From Clostridium sp. SY8519 (lineage in GTDB: Bacteria; Bacillota; Clostridia; Lachnospirales; Lachnospiraceae): a stretch of 64,000 nt of DNA. The DNA is taken from assembly GCF_000270305.1 (NCBI RefSeq), contig NC_015737.1, positions 1,364,501 to 1,428,500 on the forward strand. The letters are read 5' to 3'. Position 1 is the stretch's first letter. Every line of letters starts with the position of its first letter. The translations under genes and the position numbers were made by a program. Below, piece by piece: positions 8,371 through 16,674 of the stretch. The notes beneath the pieces were generated by a model. That model searched no databases, had not been told where the DNA came from, and saw only the letters and a program-made list of their open reading frames with translations.

Positions 8371-8739
8371 TTGGAAAAGATAACATTTGGAGAGTTTATT
8401 CGTAAGAAACGATTGGAACAGTCCATTACACTCCGAAGAATGGCCGATCAGCTGGATGTATCCGCACCATTTCTTTCTGATGTTGAAAAAGGACGGAGGA
8501 ATCCGCTGGATCTGGATAAGATGAATCAGCTGGCGGATTTTCTTCATATGAACAGTCAAGAGCGAGATACTATGTACGATCTTGCTGGGCGTGACCGGGA
8601 TACGATCGCGCCGGATTTGCCGGAATACATCAAAGACCGAGGGTATGTGACAGCAGCGCTCCGGTCGCTCCGGGATCTTGATGCCGGTGAGAAAGAATGG
8701 CAGGAGTTTGTGGACGAACTGAAGCGAAGGAAAGGATAA
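8371..8739 (+). CDS. XRE-family transcriptional repressor paired with ImmA
   Basis: Starts at TTG 8371 behind GAAAGGTG. Residues 8-65 form a Cro/C1-type HTH (FGEFIRKKRLEQSITLRRMA, DVSAPFLSDVEKGRRNP). The remaining half is charged and helical without a recognised domain. The stop is five bases before the start of an ImmA/IrrE-type peptidase, the arrangement of ImmR-ImmA in ICEBs1 and many phages and conjugative elements, where the peptidase cuts the repressor after DNA damage and switches the element on. Likely binds the palindrome at 8326-8343 and represses its own operon. The neighbouring SOS promoter and the downstream integrase and excisionase fit an element-control role. Confidence 0.85.
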   Translation: MEKITFGEFIRKKRLEQSITLRRMADQLDVSAPFLSDVEKGRRNPLDLDKMNQLADFLHMNSQERDTMYDLAGRDRDTIAPDLPEYIKDRGYVTAALRSLRDLDAGEKEWQEFVDELKRRKG

Positions 8740-8743
8740 AATC

Positions 8744-9616
8744 GTGTACCCTTTAAAGTGCTGGATGAAACCAAGCGGTTTGCCGGTGCTGAGTCGAAAA
8801 CAGATCGATCAGCTGGGGGAGGAGATCCTCCGGGATTTTGCGCCGGACTTACTGAACAGACCGGGCGCACTGGATATTGAGTTGTTCGTGGAGTCCTATC
8901 TGGGAATGGAGTTGGATTTTCAATATCTGTCTAATAACGGGATCTACCTGGGAATGACTATATTCGATGAGACCAGCAGGCTTCCAGTCTATGATCCGGA
9001 AAAACAGCAGGCGAAATATTTTTCCGTAAAAGGAAGTACTGTGCTGATTGACCGGTCTTTAATCGGGCCGCGGAAAAACGAAGGGCGATACCGGTTTACT
9101 GTCGGCCATGAAGCGGCTCATGCGCTGCTTCACCGGGAATATTATCGACGGATGAAGCATTACCGGCAGGAACATCCGAATGCGGAAATTTCGCACCTGC
9201 CGCCCTGCAGAGCAGGCGCCTATCTGAAGCCGGAACAGCGGAATTTCCAGACAGATCACGACTGGTTGGAATGGCAGGCAGACACCCTGGCTTCCGCATT
9301 ACTGATGCCGAAAAGCATGGTATCCAAAGAGGTTTGTGACTTTGAATCGTATGATTGGTCAGATCGGTCTTGTGTGGATCATCTGGCGGAAGTGTTTCAG
9401 GTTTCCCGGGCTGCGGTAAAATGTCGAGTCGAACAGCTGAACCTCCATCCGGGATTTACCGAAATTCCGGAAGAGTGGGATGAACCAACGAGACAAAAAG
9501 CAGAAGAAAAAGCGAAGCGGGAAGCAAGACTGAAGGAAATCAGCCGATTCTGCAATAAATATGGATACGGAGATGGCAGCCTGGTAAGAGCTTATCTTGG
9601 TGATTATTACTATTAG
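8744..9616 (+). CDS. ImmA/IrrE-family metallopeptidase
   Basis: GTG start at 8744, 290 residues. The zinc motif HEAAHALLH (His122, Glu123, His126) follows the typical YRFTVG lead-in, and the downstream EWQADTLASALLMPK supplies the third ligand region seen in COG2856 peptidases. Residues 205-225 hold an HTH-like VDHLAEVFQVSRAAVKCRVE, also normal in the family. The C-terminal 50 residues are highly charged and end with a Tyr-rich tip. Known members cleave a partner XRE repressor; the partner here is the gene four bases upstream. Most likely cytosolic. What triggers it is not visible from sequence. Confidence 0.9.
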   Translation: MYPLKCWMKPSGLPVLSRKQIDQLGEEILRDFAPDLLNRPGALDIELFVESYLGMELDFQYLSNNGIYLGMTIFDETSRLPVYDPEKQQAKYFSVKGSTVLIDRSLIGPRKNEGRYRFTVGHEAAHALLHREYYRRMKHYRQEHPNAEISHLPPCRAGAYLKPEQRNFQTDHDWLEWQADTLASALLMPKSMVSKEVCDFESYDWSDRSCVDHLAEVFQVSRAAVKCRVEQLNLHPGFTEIPEEWDEPTRQKAEEKAKREARLKEISRFCNKYGYGDGSLVRAYLGDYYY

Positions 9617-9651
9617 ATACTGCAGTAAATGTATGACAGAAGAAGGCAGAT

Positions 9652-9837
9652 ATGAAAGAATACGATTACACGATTACGTGTCCGAAATGCGGTACGGTTC
9701 TGCTGAAGACATCTGTGACGGATTCTCAGATCCGATGCCCAAAATGCAGGCGCTTTTTTGATATCCGTCTGATGGACGGAATTATTCGGATTCAGGAAAT
9801 CGGTGAAAAAACAAAATCAAAAGCAGAAGTTTCATGA
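9652..9837 (+). CDS. Small zinc-ribbon protein
   Basis: A 61-residue protein starting MKEYDYTITCPKCG, with a second CPKC pair 19 residues after the first, making a four-Cys zinc ribbon, followed by a short beta-rich segment and a lysine-rich tail. It resembles Com-like or rubredoxin-like ribbons of phages. It starts 35 bases after immA in the same direction, with GAAGGCAG upstream, so it probably belongs to the same operon. Binding of nucleic acid or a protein partner is possible but not shown. Confidence 0.7.
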   Translation: MKEYDYTITCPKCGTVLLKTSVTDSQIRCPKCRRFFDIRLMDGIIRIQEIGEKTKSKAEVS

Positions 9838-9860
9838 TTCGCTGATGGAATCAGCGTTTC

Positions 9861-10025
9861 TTGAAAATAAACTGTGATCCGGGAACAGATGAATGGATCA
9901 CAGAGGAAGAAAAACAGAATATCATGAGATTTTCGGAAGAACAGCCGGATCGAATGACTGCAGAAGAAAACAGCATTCTGCAGAAGAAGTTCCCAGGGGC
10001 GTCGCCGGAAATCAGGAGTTTGTGA
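9861..10025 (+). CDS. Possible 54-residue acidic small protein
   Basis: The frame from TTG 9861 gives a strongly acidic product (DEWITEEEKQNIMRFSEEQP, then MTAEENSILQKKFPG) with a protein-like composition, which argues for a coding or recently coding segment. No ribosome binding site is visible before the TTG, and a stop lies just upstream in the same frame. It could be a small partner protein of the XRE-ImmA-zinc-ribbon operon or the remnant of a larger gene. Confidence 0.35.
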   Translation: MKINCDPGTDEWITEEEKQNIMRFSEEQPDRMTAEENSILQKKFPGASPEIRSL

Positions 10026-10051
10026 TGAGTTGGATTTGACGAAGCGGACAA

Positions 10052-10076
10052 ACACCACATCTTGAAAATGTGGTGT
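10052..10076 (+). other. Perfect 9-bp stem-loop
   Basis: ACACCACAT, a 7-base loop, then ATGTGGTGT. No U-tract follows, so it is not a terminator by itself. It lies between the small acidic frame and the terminator at 10096. Confidence 0.5.
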
Positions 10077-10095
10077 GCAGGAAGCGGGAATCATC

Positions 10096-10164
10096 AGGAG
10101 CCGGGCAAAACGTAAAGCATAACAGGAAAAGTTTATGCACTCGTTTTGTCCGGCTCCTTTTTTG
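10096..10164 (+). terminator. Long-stem Rho-independent terminator of the XRE-ImmA operon
   Basis: AGGAGCCGGGCAAAACG (10096-10112) pairs with CGTTTTGTCCGGCTCCT (10142-10158) with one G-U pair, followed by seven T. The loop contains a smaller AGCATAA/TTTATGC pairing. Confidence 0.8.
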
Positions 10165-10992
10165 TTCGCTTCACGGTACCACGAAGTGTAATGACGAAAG
10201 AAGTGGAACGGAGAGGCAGCGTGGAGATTTATGACTGACTGTTTAAAAGGATCCGGCTCAGGTACATATAGGTGCAATGATCTGCGCCAGACATTCGAAA
10301 GCGTCACCTGTTTTCAGACAATTGGCAGTTTAGACAAGGGCGGCTGTTTTGTGAATGAAGCATAACAAGAGGAAGGGGCACATGCTTTTTACCCTGAAAT
10401 CTTTTATATCACAAATTGTACATTGAAAATTTCATATGCATTCATCAGAAACATCCCTGTGCGGGCGGCAGATGCCGCCAGCCACAGAAACACACCGGTG
10501 AGAAGCTTCCCCCAGGTTTTACGAGAAATATGAGAAGCAAAAAACGCTCATCCGGATTGGTTTCAGATGCCGGGATTGCATCCGGCATGGCCATGAAACG
10601 CGCAGGTATAATGGTACTTCTGTCCAGCCACAGCCTGAACCGGAAGCACTGTCGGATCACGGCAGCGCAGGCCGGCCGCACGCAATGGGGGCAGCTCGGA
10701 AGAATTTCGGAGGGGTTAGAGTCCCATGGAGCTGATTGCAGTCAGCCTTCTGATGTATTCCCGGAAAACAAAGGTTTTCCAGCCGGGGGAGTCAGGGACA
10801 AATACGGCACAACTTATCGAACAATAGACCGGGCGGGGACTACTGCCCGGATACATAGCCGGTTTGAAAAAACAGAGGCGTGTTTTCGATGACCGGCTTG
10901 GCAGAGCAGACAAAACAGCAAACAGATGTGTTTATGCCTGCTCTGAAAATCAGTCTATGAATGAAGAACAATCGAAAGGAGAAGCAGAAGAA
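10165..10992. other. Stretch with little coding signal before mazF
   Basis: Apart from the 33-codon frame at 10726, I see no gene here. A 158-codon plus-strand frame from 10416 lacks a start signal and has an arbitrary composition. A GC hairpin CCGGGC...GCCCGG lies at 10829-10850. A 23-codon frame from ATG 10890 ends in a TGA overlapping ATG 10957, which is in frame with the toxin gene. No antitoxin was recognised. Confidence 0.4.
10726..10827 (+). CDS. Possible 33-residue small protein
   Basis: ATG 10726 is preceded at a suitable distance by GGAGGGG, better than most frames in this stretch. The product begins MELIAVSLLMYSRKTKVFQP and could form a short hydrophobic helix followed by a polar tail. 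No family is recognised. It lies 165 bases before the mazF start. Confidence 0.35.
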   Translation: MELIAVSLLMYSRKTKVFQPGESGTNTAQLIEQ

Positions 10993-11364
10993 ATGAAGAA
11001 AAACTGGATCTATCAACGCGGTGATGTGTATCTCGTGAATCTTAGCCCGTTCGTTGGTTCGGAACAAGGCGGGAAGCGGCCGGTAGTTGTCCTTCAGAAC
11101 AATGCCGGAAATTTCTTTTCCAATACGCTGATCATCGCTCCGATGACAAGCAGAAACAAGCGTAACCTTCCAACCCACTGCAATGTGCAGGTGTCCCATA
11201 TGGAGGGGGAATCCACGGTGGAACTGGAACAGATCCGCACCATCGACAAGGCAAGAATCATTTCTTACATCGGAAAAGTGAAGCCGGAGCAGATGTCGGA
11301 GATCGAAGAGCGGATCCGGGTCAGTCTGCATATGGAGATTCCGGTGTGTGAAACCGCATGCTGA
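10993..11364 (+). CDS. MazF/PemK-family endoribonuclease toxin
   Basis: A 123-residue protein with the family signature: YQRGDVYLVNLSPFVGSEQG, GKRPVVVLQNN, LIIAPMTSR and a HCNVQVSHMEGESTVELEQI segment ahead of the conserved IRTIDKARI. MazF enzymes cut mRNA at short single-stranded motifs and are held inactive by an antitoxin. The start at 10993 is placed where homology begins; AAAGGAG lies 12 bases before it, and an in-frame ATG at 10957 would add 12 residues. No MazE or ribbon-helix-helix antitoxin gene is next to it. The stop is only 20 bases from the adhesin start, so the two are probably co-transcribed. Confidence 0.88.
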   Translation: MKKNWIYQRGDVYLVNLSPFVGSEQGGKRPVVVLQNNAGNFFSNTLIIAPMTSRNKRNLPTHCNVQVSHMEGESTVELEQIRTIDKARIISYIGKVKPEQMSEIEERIRVSLHMEIPVCETAC

Positions 11365-11384
11365 ACAAAAAGGAGAAACACGTG

Positions 11385-14300
11385 ATGAGAAAAAAGAAAT
11401 TTCGGAAAGCGGCTGCGCTTTTGCTGGCTGTAGCTGCGGCAGTGGCAGCCTTGGTTCCGTGTGCACATCCAGCCGGTGCCGCTTCACGGATCAAGGTTAC
11501 TCGAGGAACGTTGTATCGTTATTCAGATTATGGTCTTGGCAGCTATCTTACTTATAAGTACACGGTATCTATGGGAGATATCACAAGTACTGCGTACTGC
11601 ATTGAACCGGAAAAAGCATCCCCCTACAGCGGCGACTGGGAGGTGACACGCTTAAAGGACGGAAAAGCATTGGCAAAGGTCTGCTATTACGGAACAAAAG
11701 CATCTGGTGAAAATGGATTTTTCACCCAGTATTATCCGGAAAAATCAGCAGGGGAGCGGTTTGTAATCACCCATCTGGCGGCAGCCTATGCCTACCAGAA
11801 AGACGATGCATTTAAAGGGGCAAATACAAAAGGAAAAACTCTTGCAAAGAAACTTTATAACTACTGCCTGAAACAGCCGGATATCCCGGATGTAGACATG
11901 GAGTTTTCCGACGATGATGTAAAAGCCTATGTAAAAGGAAATATCCAGCGTACCAAAACGGTGAAATTTACGGCCGATAAGCTGCAGACTATCACAATGA
12001 AACTTCCGAAAAATGTGAAACTGGTCAACGTAACGACCGGCAATACCAGCAAGGCAGGCGTTGATGTGGAGATCAGCGGAGGTACCCAATTTTATCTGAC
12101 GGCGCCGGTGGACCAGGCAGAAGAAATGAAGGGAATCTGGCAGACAAAGATGAAAGGCAGCATCACAAAGGATTATGCAGCCTATAAAGTATCCACCGGG
12201 TCTGGATCTCAGAATCTGGCCTTTGTGTTCGGGGAAGGCGTGGATAATGAGAAGTATGTAGACTTTACCGTCCGCTGGGTGCATCCATCTAAAATAGAAA
12301 TCACGAAAAAGGACAATGATACCGGCAAGCCGCTGGCAGGAGCTGTATTTGGCGTGTATCAGGAAAAAGACTGTAAAACACTGCTTACAAAGATGCCGAA
12401 GACCAATACCAATGGAAAATCCGGTGTGGAGTTCTATACTGGCGAAAACACAGTTTACGTCAAGGAGCTGACCGCCCCGGCAGAATATGCCGTGGCAAAG
12501 ACGGTACAGCCAGTTGGCGTTTCCGAAGAAAAAACTTCTCGGGTCAGCATCGGTGATGATCATCAGCGTTACGGTGTGGATGTCCTAGTACAGAAAACAG
12601 ATAAAGGCACCGGAAAAGCGGAGGCGGAAGGTGCAGCGACGTTAAAAGATGCGGAATTCACTATGAAGTTTTATGAAAACGTGAAATCCGATGGCGATCC
12701 GGCTAAGTTCGGTGTGAGACCGACGAGAACCTGGGTATTTCGCACGGATGATAATGGAACAATTAACTATGATAAGGAACACCTGGTCAGCGGGGATGAG
12801 CTTTATACTGATCAATCCGGAAAAACGTATCTCCCGCTGGGAACACTGACCATGCAGGAAACAAAGGCTCCGGAGGGGTATAAAGCAGACAGCACCGTAT
12901 ACGTGCGGAATCTGAAAGCTTCTGGAATCGAAGTTGTGGCAGGGAATGTGGCAAAGGAAGCAGTCAAAGAACAGGTGCTGCGCGGAGATTTGAAACTCAG
13001 GAAGATCAGCAATGTCGGAAACAAGCCGATGGCAGAAATCCCGTTCCGAATCACATCTAAAACCACCGGTGAAAGTCATGTGATCTATACCGATGGAAAT
13101 GGAAACGCATCCACAGAAGCTTCCCATGTAAAACACACCGCCCATACCAATGCAGAGAAAGCCTCTGTAGACGGTGTCTGGTTCGGTACCGATACACCGG
13201 ACGAGCAGCTGGGCGCGCTTCCTTATGACACCTACACGCTGCAGGAACTGCGCTGCGAGAATAACCGCGGCACCGATCTGATTAAAAAGGAATTTTCCAT
13301 CGATGACAAAACAAACGGGGCAGTGATGGTAGATTTCGGGACCTTGACGGATTATTTTGCTCAGATCAAAACGGAAGCAGTCGATCAGGAAAGCGGTACC
13401 CATTATGCAAAGGCAGATGATAACGTCACGATCATGGACACGGTTTCCTATGGCGGATTGACCAAAGGGCAGAAATATCGCCTTTCCGGCATTTTGATGG
13501 ATCGCATCACCGGAAAGCCGGTGCAGTCCGCTGGAAAAGACGTTGTCTCCGAAACAGAATTTACCGCAGAAGACCGCAGCGGTACCACAAAAGTGGAATT
13601 CCATTTCAAAGGTACGGATCTGAAAGGCCATGCCGTAGTCGCTTACGAGGAGCTCTTCAAAGGGAATGAAAGCTATGCGGAACACAAAAAACTGACAGAT
13701 GAAGGACAGACAGTCTATTTTCCAGAGGTGCATACCACCGCATCTGACGCAAAGACCGGTACCCATACTTCCTGTACATCAAAATCAGTAACACTGACCG
13801 ATCAGGTGGCTTATCGGGGACTGGCTACAGGAAAGACCTATACCTTAAGCGGAACACTAATGGATAAAAAAACCGGGAAAGCCATTTTGGTCAATGGAAA
13901 ACCAGTAACCGCAGAGCGGAAATTTATTCCGGAGCATACGGACGGAACAGCATCTCTTACTTTCGCATTCGACGGCAGTGCACTGGCTGGGAAAACAACG
14001 GTGGTATTTGAAAAGATTTACCACGAAGGCACAGAAGTTGCTGTGCATGCAGATCTGAAAGATGCGGATCAGACGATTCACTTCCCGAAAATTCACACCA
14101 CTGCATGGGATCAGGCAGACGGTGACCACAAAGTGAAGGCGGAAAAGAAAACCGTAGTCATTGATACGGTAAATTACTCTAATTTGACCGCCGGAAAAGA
14201 ATACAAAGTTTCAGGAACCCTGATGGACAAAAAGACTGGAAAACCAGTTCAGAAGGATGGAAAACCGATAACGGCCAAAACAAGTTTCAAGGCGGAGAAA

Positions 14301-14618
14301 ACTTTTGGTTCTGAGGAGGTGAAATTTGTATTCAATTCCTTGGATCTGGAAGGCCATTCCACCGTTGTATTTGAAAAACTTTATGAAGCCGGTAAGGAAA
14401 TCGCCATGCATGAGGATCTGAAGGATAAAGGACAGACGGTCGATGTGGAAACCACACATCATCATCCGACAGCGAAAACAGAATTCTATGATTCCGGATC
14501 TATCAGCCATCCGAAGACTGGAGATCGCAAACTTCCGGTTGGTTCTATGGCAGCGCTGATCGGTGCGGCAGCAATGCTCACCGGCCTTGCGGCATATCGC
14601 CTGAAGAAACGGGGATAG
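11385..14618 (+). CDS. Wall-anchored adhesin with thioester-type N-terminus and three VaFE repeats
   Basis: ATG 11385 follows AGGAG by ten bases; 1077 residues. A signal peptide (MRKKKFRK, hydrophobic core, cut near AGAAS) opens the protein. The next 200 residues include TAYCIEPEKASP, the Cys region of a TQXA/thioester domain that can bond covalently to a host surface. SpaA/Cna-B-like domains follow (KIEITKKDNDTGKPLAGAVF; ETKAPEGYKADSTVYV; LKLRKISNVGNKPMAEIPF). Three VaFE (T-Q ester bond) repeats of about 121 residues run from residues 658, 782 and 903. The C-terminus has HPKTG (residue 1042), a hydrophobic helix and RLKKRG, a variant LPxTG sorting signal. A sortase must anchor it; none lies in this element, but two are in the pilus locus 22 kb away. 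Confidence 0.92.
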   Translation: MRKKKFRKAAALLLAVAAAVAALVPCAHPAGAASRIKVTRGTLYRYSDYGLGSYLTYKYTVSMGDITSTAYCIEPEKASPYSGDWEVTRLKDGKALAKVCYYGTKASGENGFFTQYYPEKSAGERFVITHLAAAYAYQKDDAFKGANTKGKTLAKKLYNYCLKQPDIPDVDMEFSDDDVKAYVKGNIQRTKTVKFTADKLQTITMKLPKNVKLVNVTTGNTSKAGVDVEISGGTQFYLTAPVDQAEEMKGIWQTKMKGSITKDYAAYKVSTGSGSQNLAFVFGEGVDNEKYVDFTVRWVHPSKIEITKKDNDTGKPLAGAVFGVYQEKDCKTLLTKMPKTNTNGKSGVEFYTGENTVYVKELTAPAEYAVAKTVQPVGVSEEKTSRVSIGDDHQRYGVDVLVQKTDKGTGKAEAEGAATLKDAEFTMKFYENVKSDGDPAKFGVRPTRTWVFRTDDNGTINYDKEHLVSGDELYTDQSGKTYLPLGTLTMQETKAPEGYKADSTVYVRNLKASGIEVVAGNVAKEAVKEQVLRGDLKLRKISNVGNKPMAEIPFRITSKTTGESHVIYTDGNGNASTEASHVKHTAHTNAEKASVDGVWFGTDTPDEQLGALPYDTYTLQELRCENNRGTDLIKKEFSIDDKTNGAVMVDFGTLTDYFAQIKTEAVDQESGTHYAKADDNVTIMDTVSYGGLTKGQKYRLSGILMDRITGKPVQSAGKDVVSETEFTAEDRSGTTKVEFHFKGTDLKGHAVVAYEELFKGNESYAEHKKLTDEGQTVYFPEVHTTASDAKTGTHTSCTSKSVTLTDQVAYRGLATGKTYTLSGTLMDKKTGKAILVNGKPVTAERKFIPEHTDGTASLTFAFDGSALAGKTTVVFEKIYHEGTEVAVHADLKDADQTIHFPKIHTTAWDQADGDHKVKAEKKTVVIDTVNYSNLTAGKEYKVSGTLMDKKTGKPVQKDGKPITAKTSFKAEKTFGSEEVKFVFNSLDLEGHSTVVFEKLYEAGKEIAMHEDLKDKGQTVDVETTHHHPTAKTEFYDSGSISHPKTGDRKLPVGSMAALIGAAAMLTGLAAYRLKKRG

Positions 14619-14711
14619 TGAAGGAAATGGACATGCATTCAAGGAAATACGATCTAGGCATGTCGTAAGAAAACAGAACACAGGGGGTTAAAGCAGAAAA
14701 AAATCATGATG

Positions 14712-14745
14712 AAAGGGGAGCATAAAATCCCCTTTTATTTTATTA
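14712..14745 (+). terminator. Terminator after the adhesin gene
   Basis: AAAGGGGA pairs with TCCCCTTT and is followed by TATTTTATT. It lies about 95 bases after the stop. Confidence 0.7.
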
Positions 14746-14859
14746 CGGATGTCAAGGATGAAAAATCATTTGCTAACATCGTGGAGAAATAATCATTTTG
14801 AATCTATGCTCTGAAGGAGTCGGAACATAAATTCACAAAAAAGATGGAGGAAAAAATTT

Positions 14860-15063
14860 ATGAATCAGACAATGGACAAATTAAATGAACAGAAGAATGA
14901 GTTACTTGCAGTGGATACGAGAGGACTGGCAGCTATGCTTTCCTGCGGTATGGGAACAGCAAGAAAAATCGGAGAAGACGCAGGCGCGAAGATCATCATA
15001 GGCCGAAGGGTCTTATTTTCAGTCAGCAAAATCAAAAAGTATCTGGAGATCATGGCTGAATAA
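14860..15063 (+). CDS. xis: Excisionase (Tn916 Xis-like)
   Basis: A 67-residue protein whose core DTRGLAAMLSCGMGTARKIG and following GAKIIIGRRVLFSVSKIKKY are the winged-helix pattern of small excisionases of Tn916-like elements. Such proteins bend DNA at the element ends and push the integrase toward excision. AGATGGAGG lies just before ATG 14860. It precedes the integrase by 130 bases in the same direction, the standard xis-int order. Confidence 0.85.
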   Translation: MNQTMDKLNEQKNELLAVDTRGLAAMLSCGMGTARKIGEDAGAKIIIGRRVLFSVSKIKKYLEIMAE

Positions 15064-15192
15064 GGAAATGGATAGAATTTCCAAAAGAAAAATATCCTGT
15101 CAGTACGGAATGCTTGGAAGAATTCTCAAGCTCTTATCCGAGAGAACTGGAGTCATTCCGGCTGACAGGAATCAGAAAGAAGGAATGATAGG

Positions 15193-16413
15193 ATGGCAAG
15201 ACAGAGAAGGACAGATAATAAAGGACGAAGGCTGAAGGAAGGAGAGTATTATCGAAATGATGGACGCTATTCCTACCGATATACGGATAAACAGACGGGG
15301 AAACGGACTGGTTTTTACGCTTCGACACTTCTGGAACTCCGGGAAAAGGAAAAGAAGCTGCAGAGAGACTTGGAAGACAGGCTTCTGACAGACAGTGTAA
15401 TCCGGCAGATGACGGTAAATACACTGTTTGATCGATACATGGCGACAAAAAAATTAAAGGAAAGTACCAGAGAAAATTATCTGGCCACATGGAATAATCA
15501 TGTAAAGAATGATCTTGGACTGATGAAGGTACTTCAGGTCCGTCCGTCTCATATAAAACTCTTTTATTCTAATATGTCAAAAGCCGGATACTCGAGAAGT
15601 ATGATCACGCTTGTACATAATCTGCTTTATCCGGCATTTGAAATGGCAGTGGATGATGACATGATCCGTAAAAATCCTGCAAAAAAGGGAGTCAGTGATT
15701 ATGGCATTCCCCCGGTAGCAAGGAAGGCTCTGACGCCTAGTCAGCAGGAAAGACTGTTAGCGTATACAAAAAAGAGTACAATCTATAATGTCTATTATCC
15801 GGTTCTGATTATAATGATCGGAACTGGTATGCGTGTAGGTGAACTGATCGGTCTGACATGGAAGGATGTGAATATGAGGAAACGCGAAATTCATGTTACG
15901 ACGCAGTTAATCTATAAAAATTATGGAGATGGCTTTAAGTTTCACGAGTCAAAGCCGAAGACAAATGCCGGAATCCGTACGATCCCAATGAGTAATGATG
16001 TGTACCAGGCATTTGTTGAACAGAAGAAAATGAATTTTCTGCGTGGAATCCGTGGAGACTATCAGATAGGAGAACGGGCGGATTTTATCTTCGTAGCCAA
16101 AACCGGAAGACCATTGATGCCGGCAGCGATTAATGCATTTCTGGACCACATTGTAAAAGCTTTTAATAAAGAAGAAGAAGCTGCCGCTGTCAGGGAAAAC
16201 AGAGAACCGGACCTGATGCCGCATATTTCCGCTCATACACTTCGGCATACCGGATGTACGAGAATGGCAGAGCAGGGGCTGGATATGAAGGTTGTTCAGT
16301 ATCTGATGGGGCACGCAAATATTGATGTTACGATGCAGGTGTACAATCACATTACAGAGCAGAACCGGGTGCGAAAGGAGGTCGCAAAGCTGACTACATG
16401 GAAGGTTGTGTAA
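15193..16413 (+). CDS. int: Tyrosine recombinase (integrase) of an integrative element
   Basis: A 406-residue protein with the N-terminal arm-binding domain of Tn916-type integrases (EGEYYRNDGRYSYRYTDKQT), a SAM-like core-binding domain at about residues 75-165, and a complete catalytic domain: Arg214 (TGMRVGELIGLTW), His348 and Arg351 (HTLRHT), His374 (LMGHANI) and the nucleophile Tyr384 (VYNHI). All active residues are present. Integrases of this type usually lie at one end of their element, with the attachment site just after the gene. That would place the element's right end between 16414 and about 16530, before hsp20. Confidence 0.93.
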   Translation: MARQRRTDNKGRRLKEGEYYRNDGRYSYRYTDKQTGKRTGFYASTLLELREKEKKLQRDLEDRLLTDSVIRQMTVNTLFDRYMATKKLKESTRENYLATWNNHVKNDLGLMKVLQVRPSHIKLFYSNMSKAGYSRSMITLVHNLLYPAFEMAVDDDMIRKNPAKKGVSDYGIPPVARKALTPSQQERLLAYTKKSTIYNVYYPVLIIMIGTGMRVGELIGLTWKDVNMRKREIHVTTQLIYKNYGDGFKFHESKPKTNAGIRTIPMSNDVYQAFVEQKKMNFLRGIRGDYQIGERADFIFVAKTGRPLMPAAINAFLDHIVKAFNKEEEAAAVRENREPDLMPHISAHTLRHTGCTRMAEQGLDMKVVQYLMGHANIDVTMQVYNHITEQNRVRKEVAKLTTWKVV

Positions 16414-16509
16414 CTGGAGTCAAATAGGAGTCAAAACACCAGATTTTCAGTTCTTTTGAAAAAACAAAAATTGGATATCGCTGAAACCCGCATAACAAAA
16501 GGGTTTCAG
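16414..16509 (+). other. Probable right end of the integrative element with hairpin
   Basis: Right after int lie two direct copies of GGAGTCAAA (TGGAGTCAAATAGGAGTCAAA), reminiscent of integrase arm-binding repeats, then a hairpin CTGAAACCC/GGGTTTCAG at 16481-16509. The exact attachment core cannot be fixed because the other end of the element is not in the window. Confidence 0.4.
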
Positions 16510-16535
16510 GTACATAACAAATATTTTTTAAATAA

Positions 16536-16578
16536 TCAGCACTCACCGCTTGACAGTGCTAACAACGTGTGCTATAAC
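16536..16578 (+). promoter_or_regulatory. CIRCE operator with overlapping promoter of hsp20
   Basis: TCAGCACTC-N9-CAGTGCTAA (16536-16562) differs from the CIRCE consensus TTAGCACTC-N9-GAGTGCTAA by one base in each arm. The -35 TTGACA (16550-16555) lies inside it, and TATAAC (16573-16578) follows with a 17-base spacer. HrcA bound here would shut off transcription until heat or misfolding stress. Confidence 0.88.
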
Positions 16579-16674
16579 ATATATAGCAAGAGGGAAAGGA
16601 AGAAAAAAGAAAAGCCCTCTTGTTCCGATAGATGTAACAAGAAGAAATGAGCAAACAGAAAGAAGGAATGATTT

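Noticed and set aside
10416..10892. A 158-codon plus-strand frame before mazF
   Set aside because: Start without binding site and low-quality composition; a better-signalled small frame at 10726 overlaps it.
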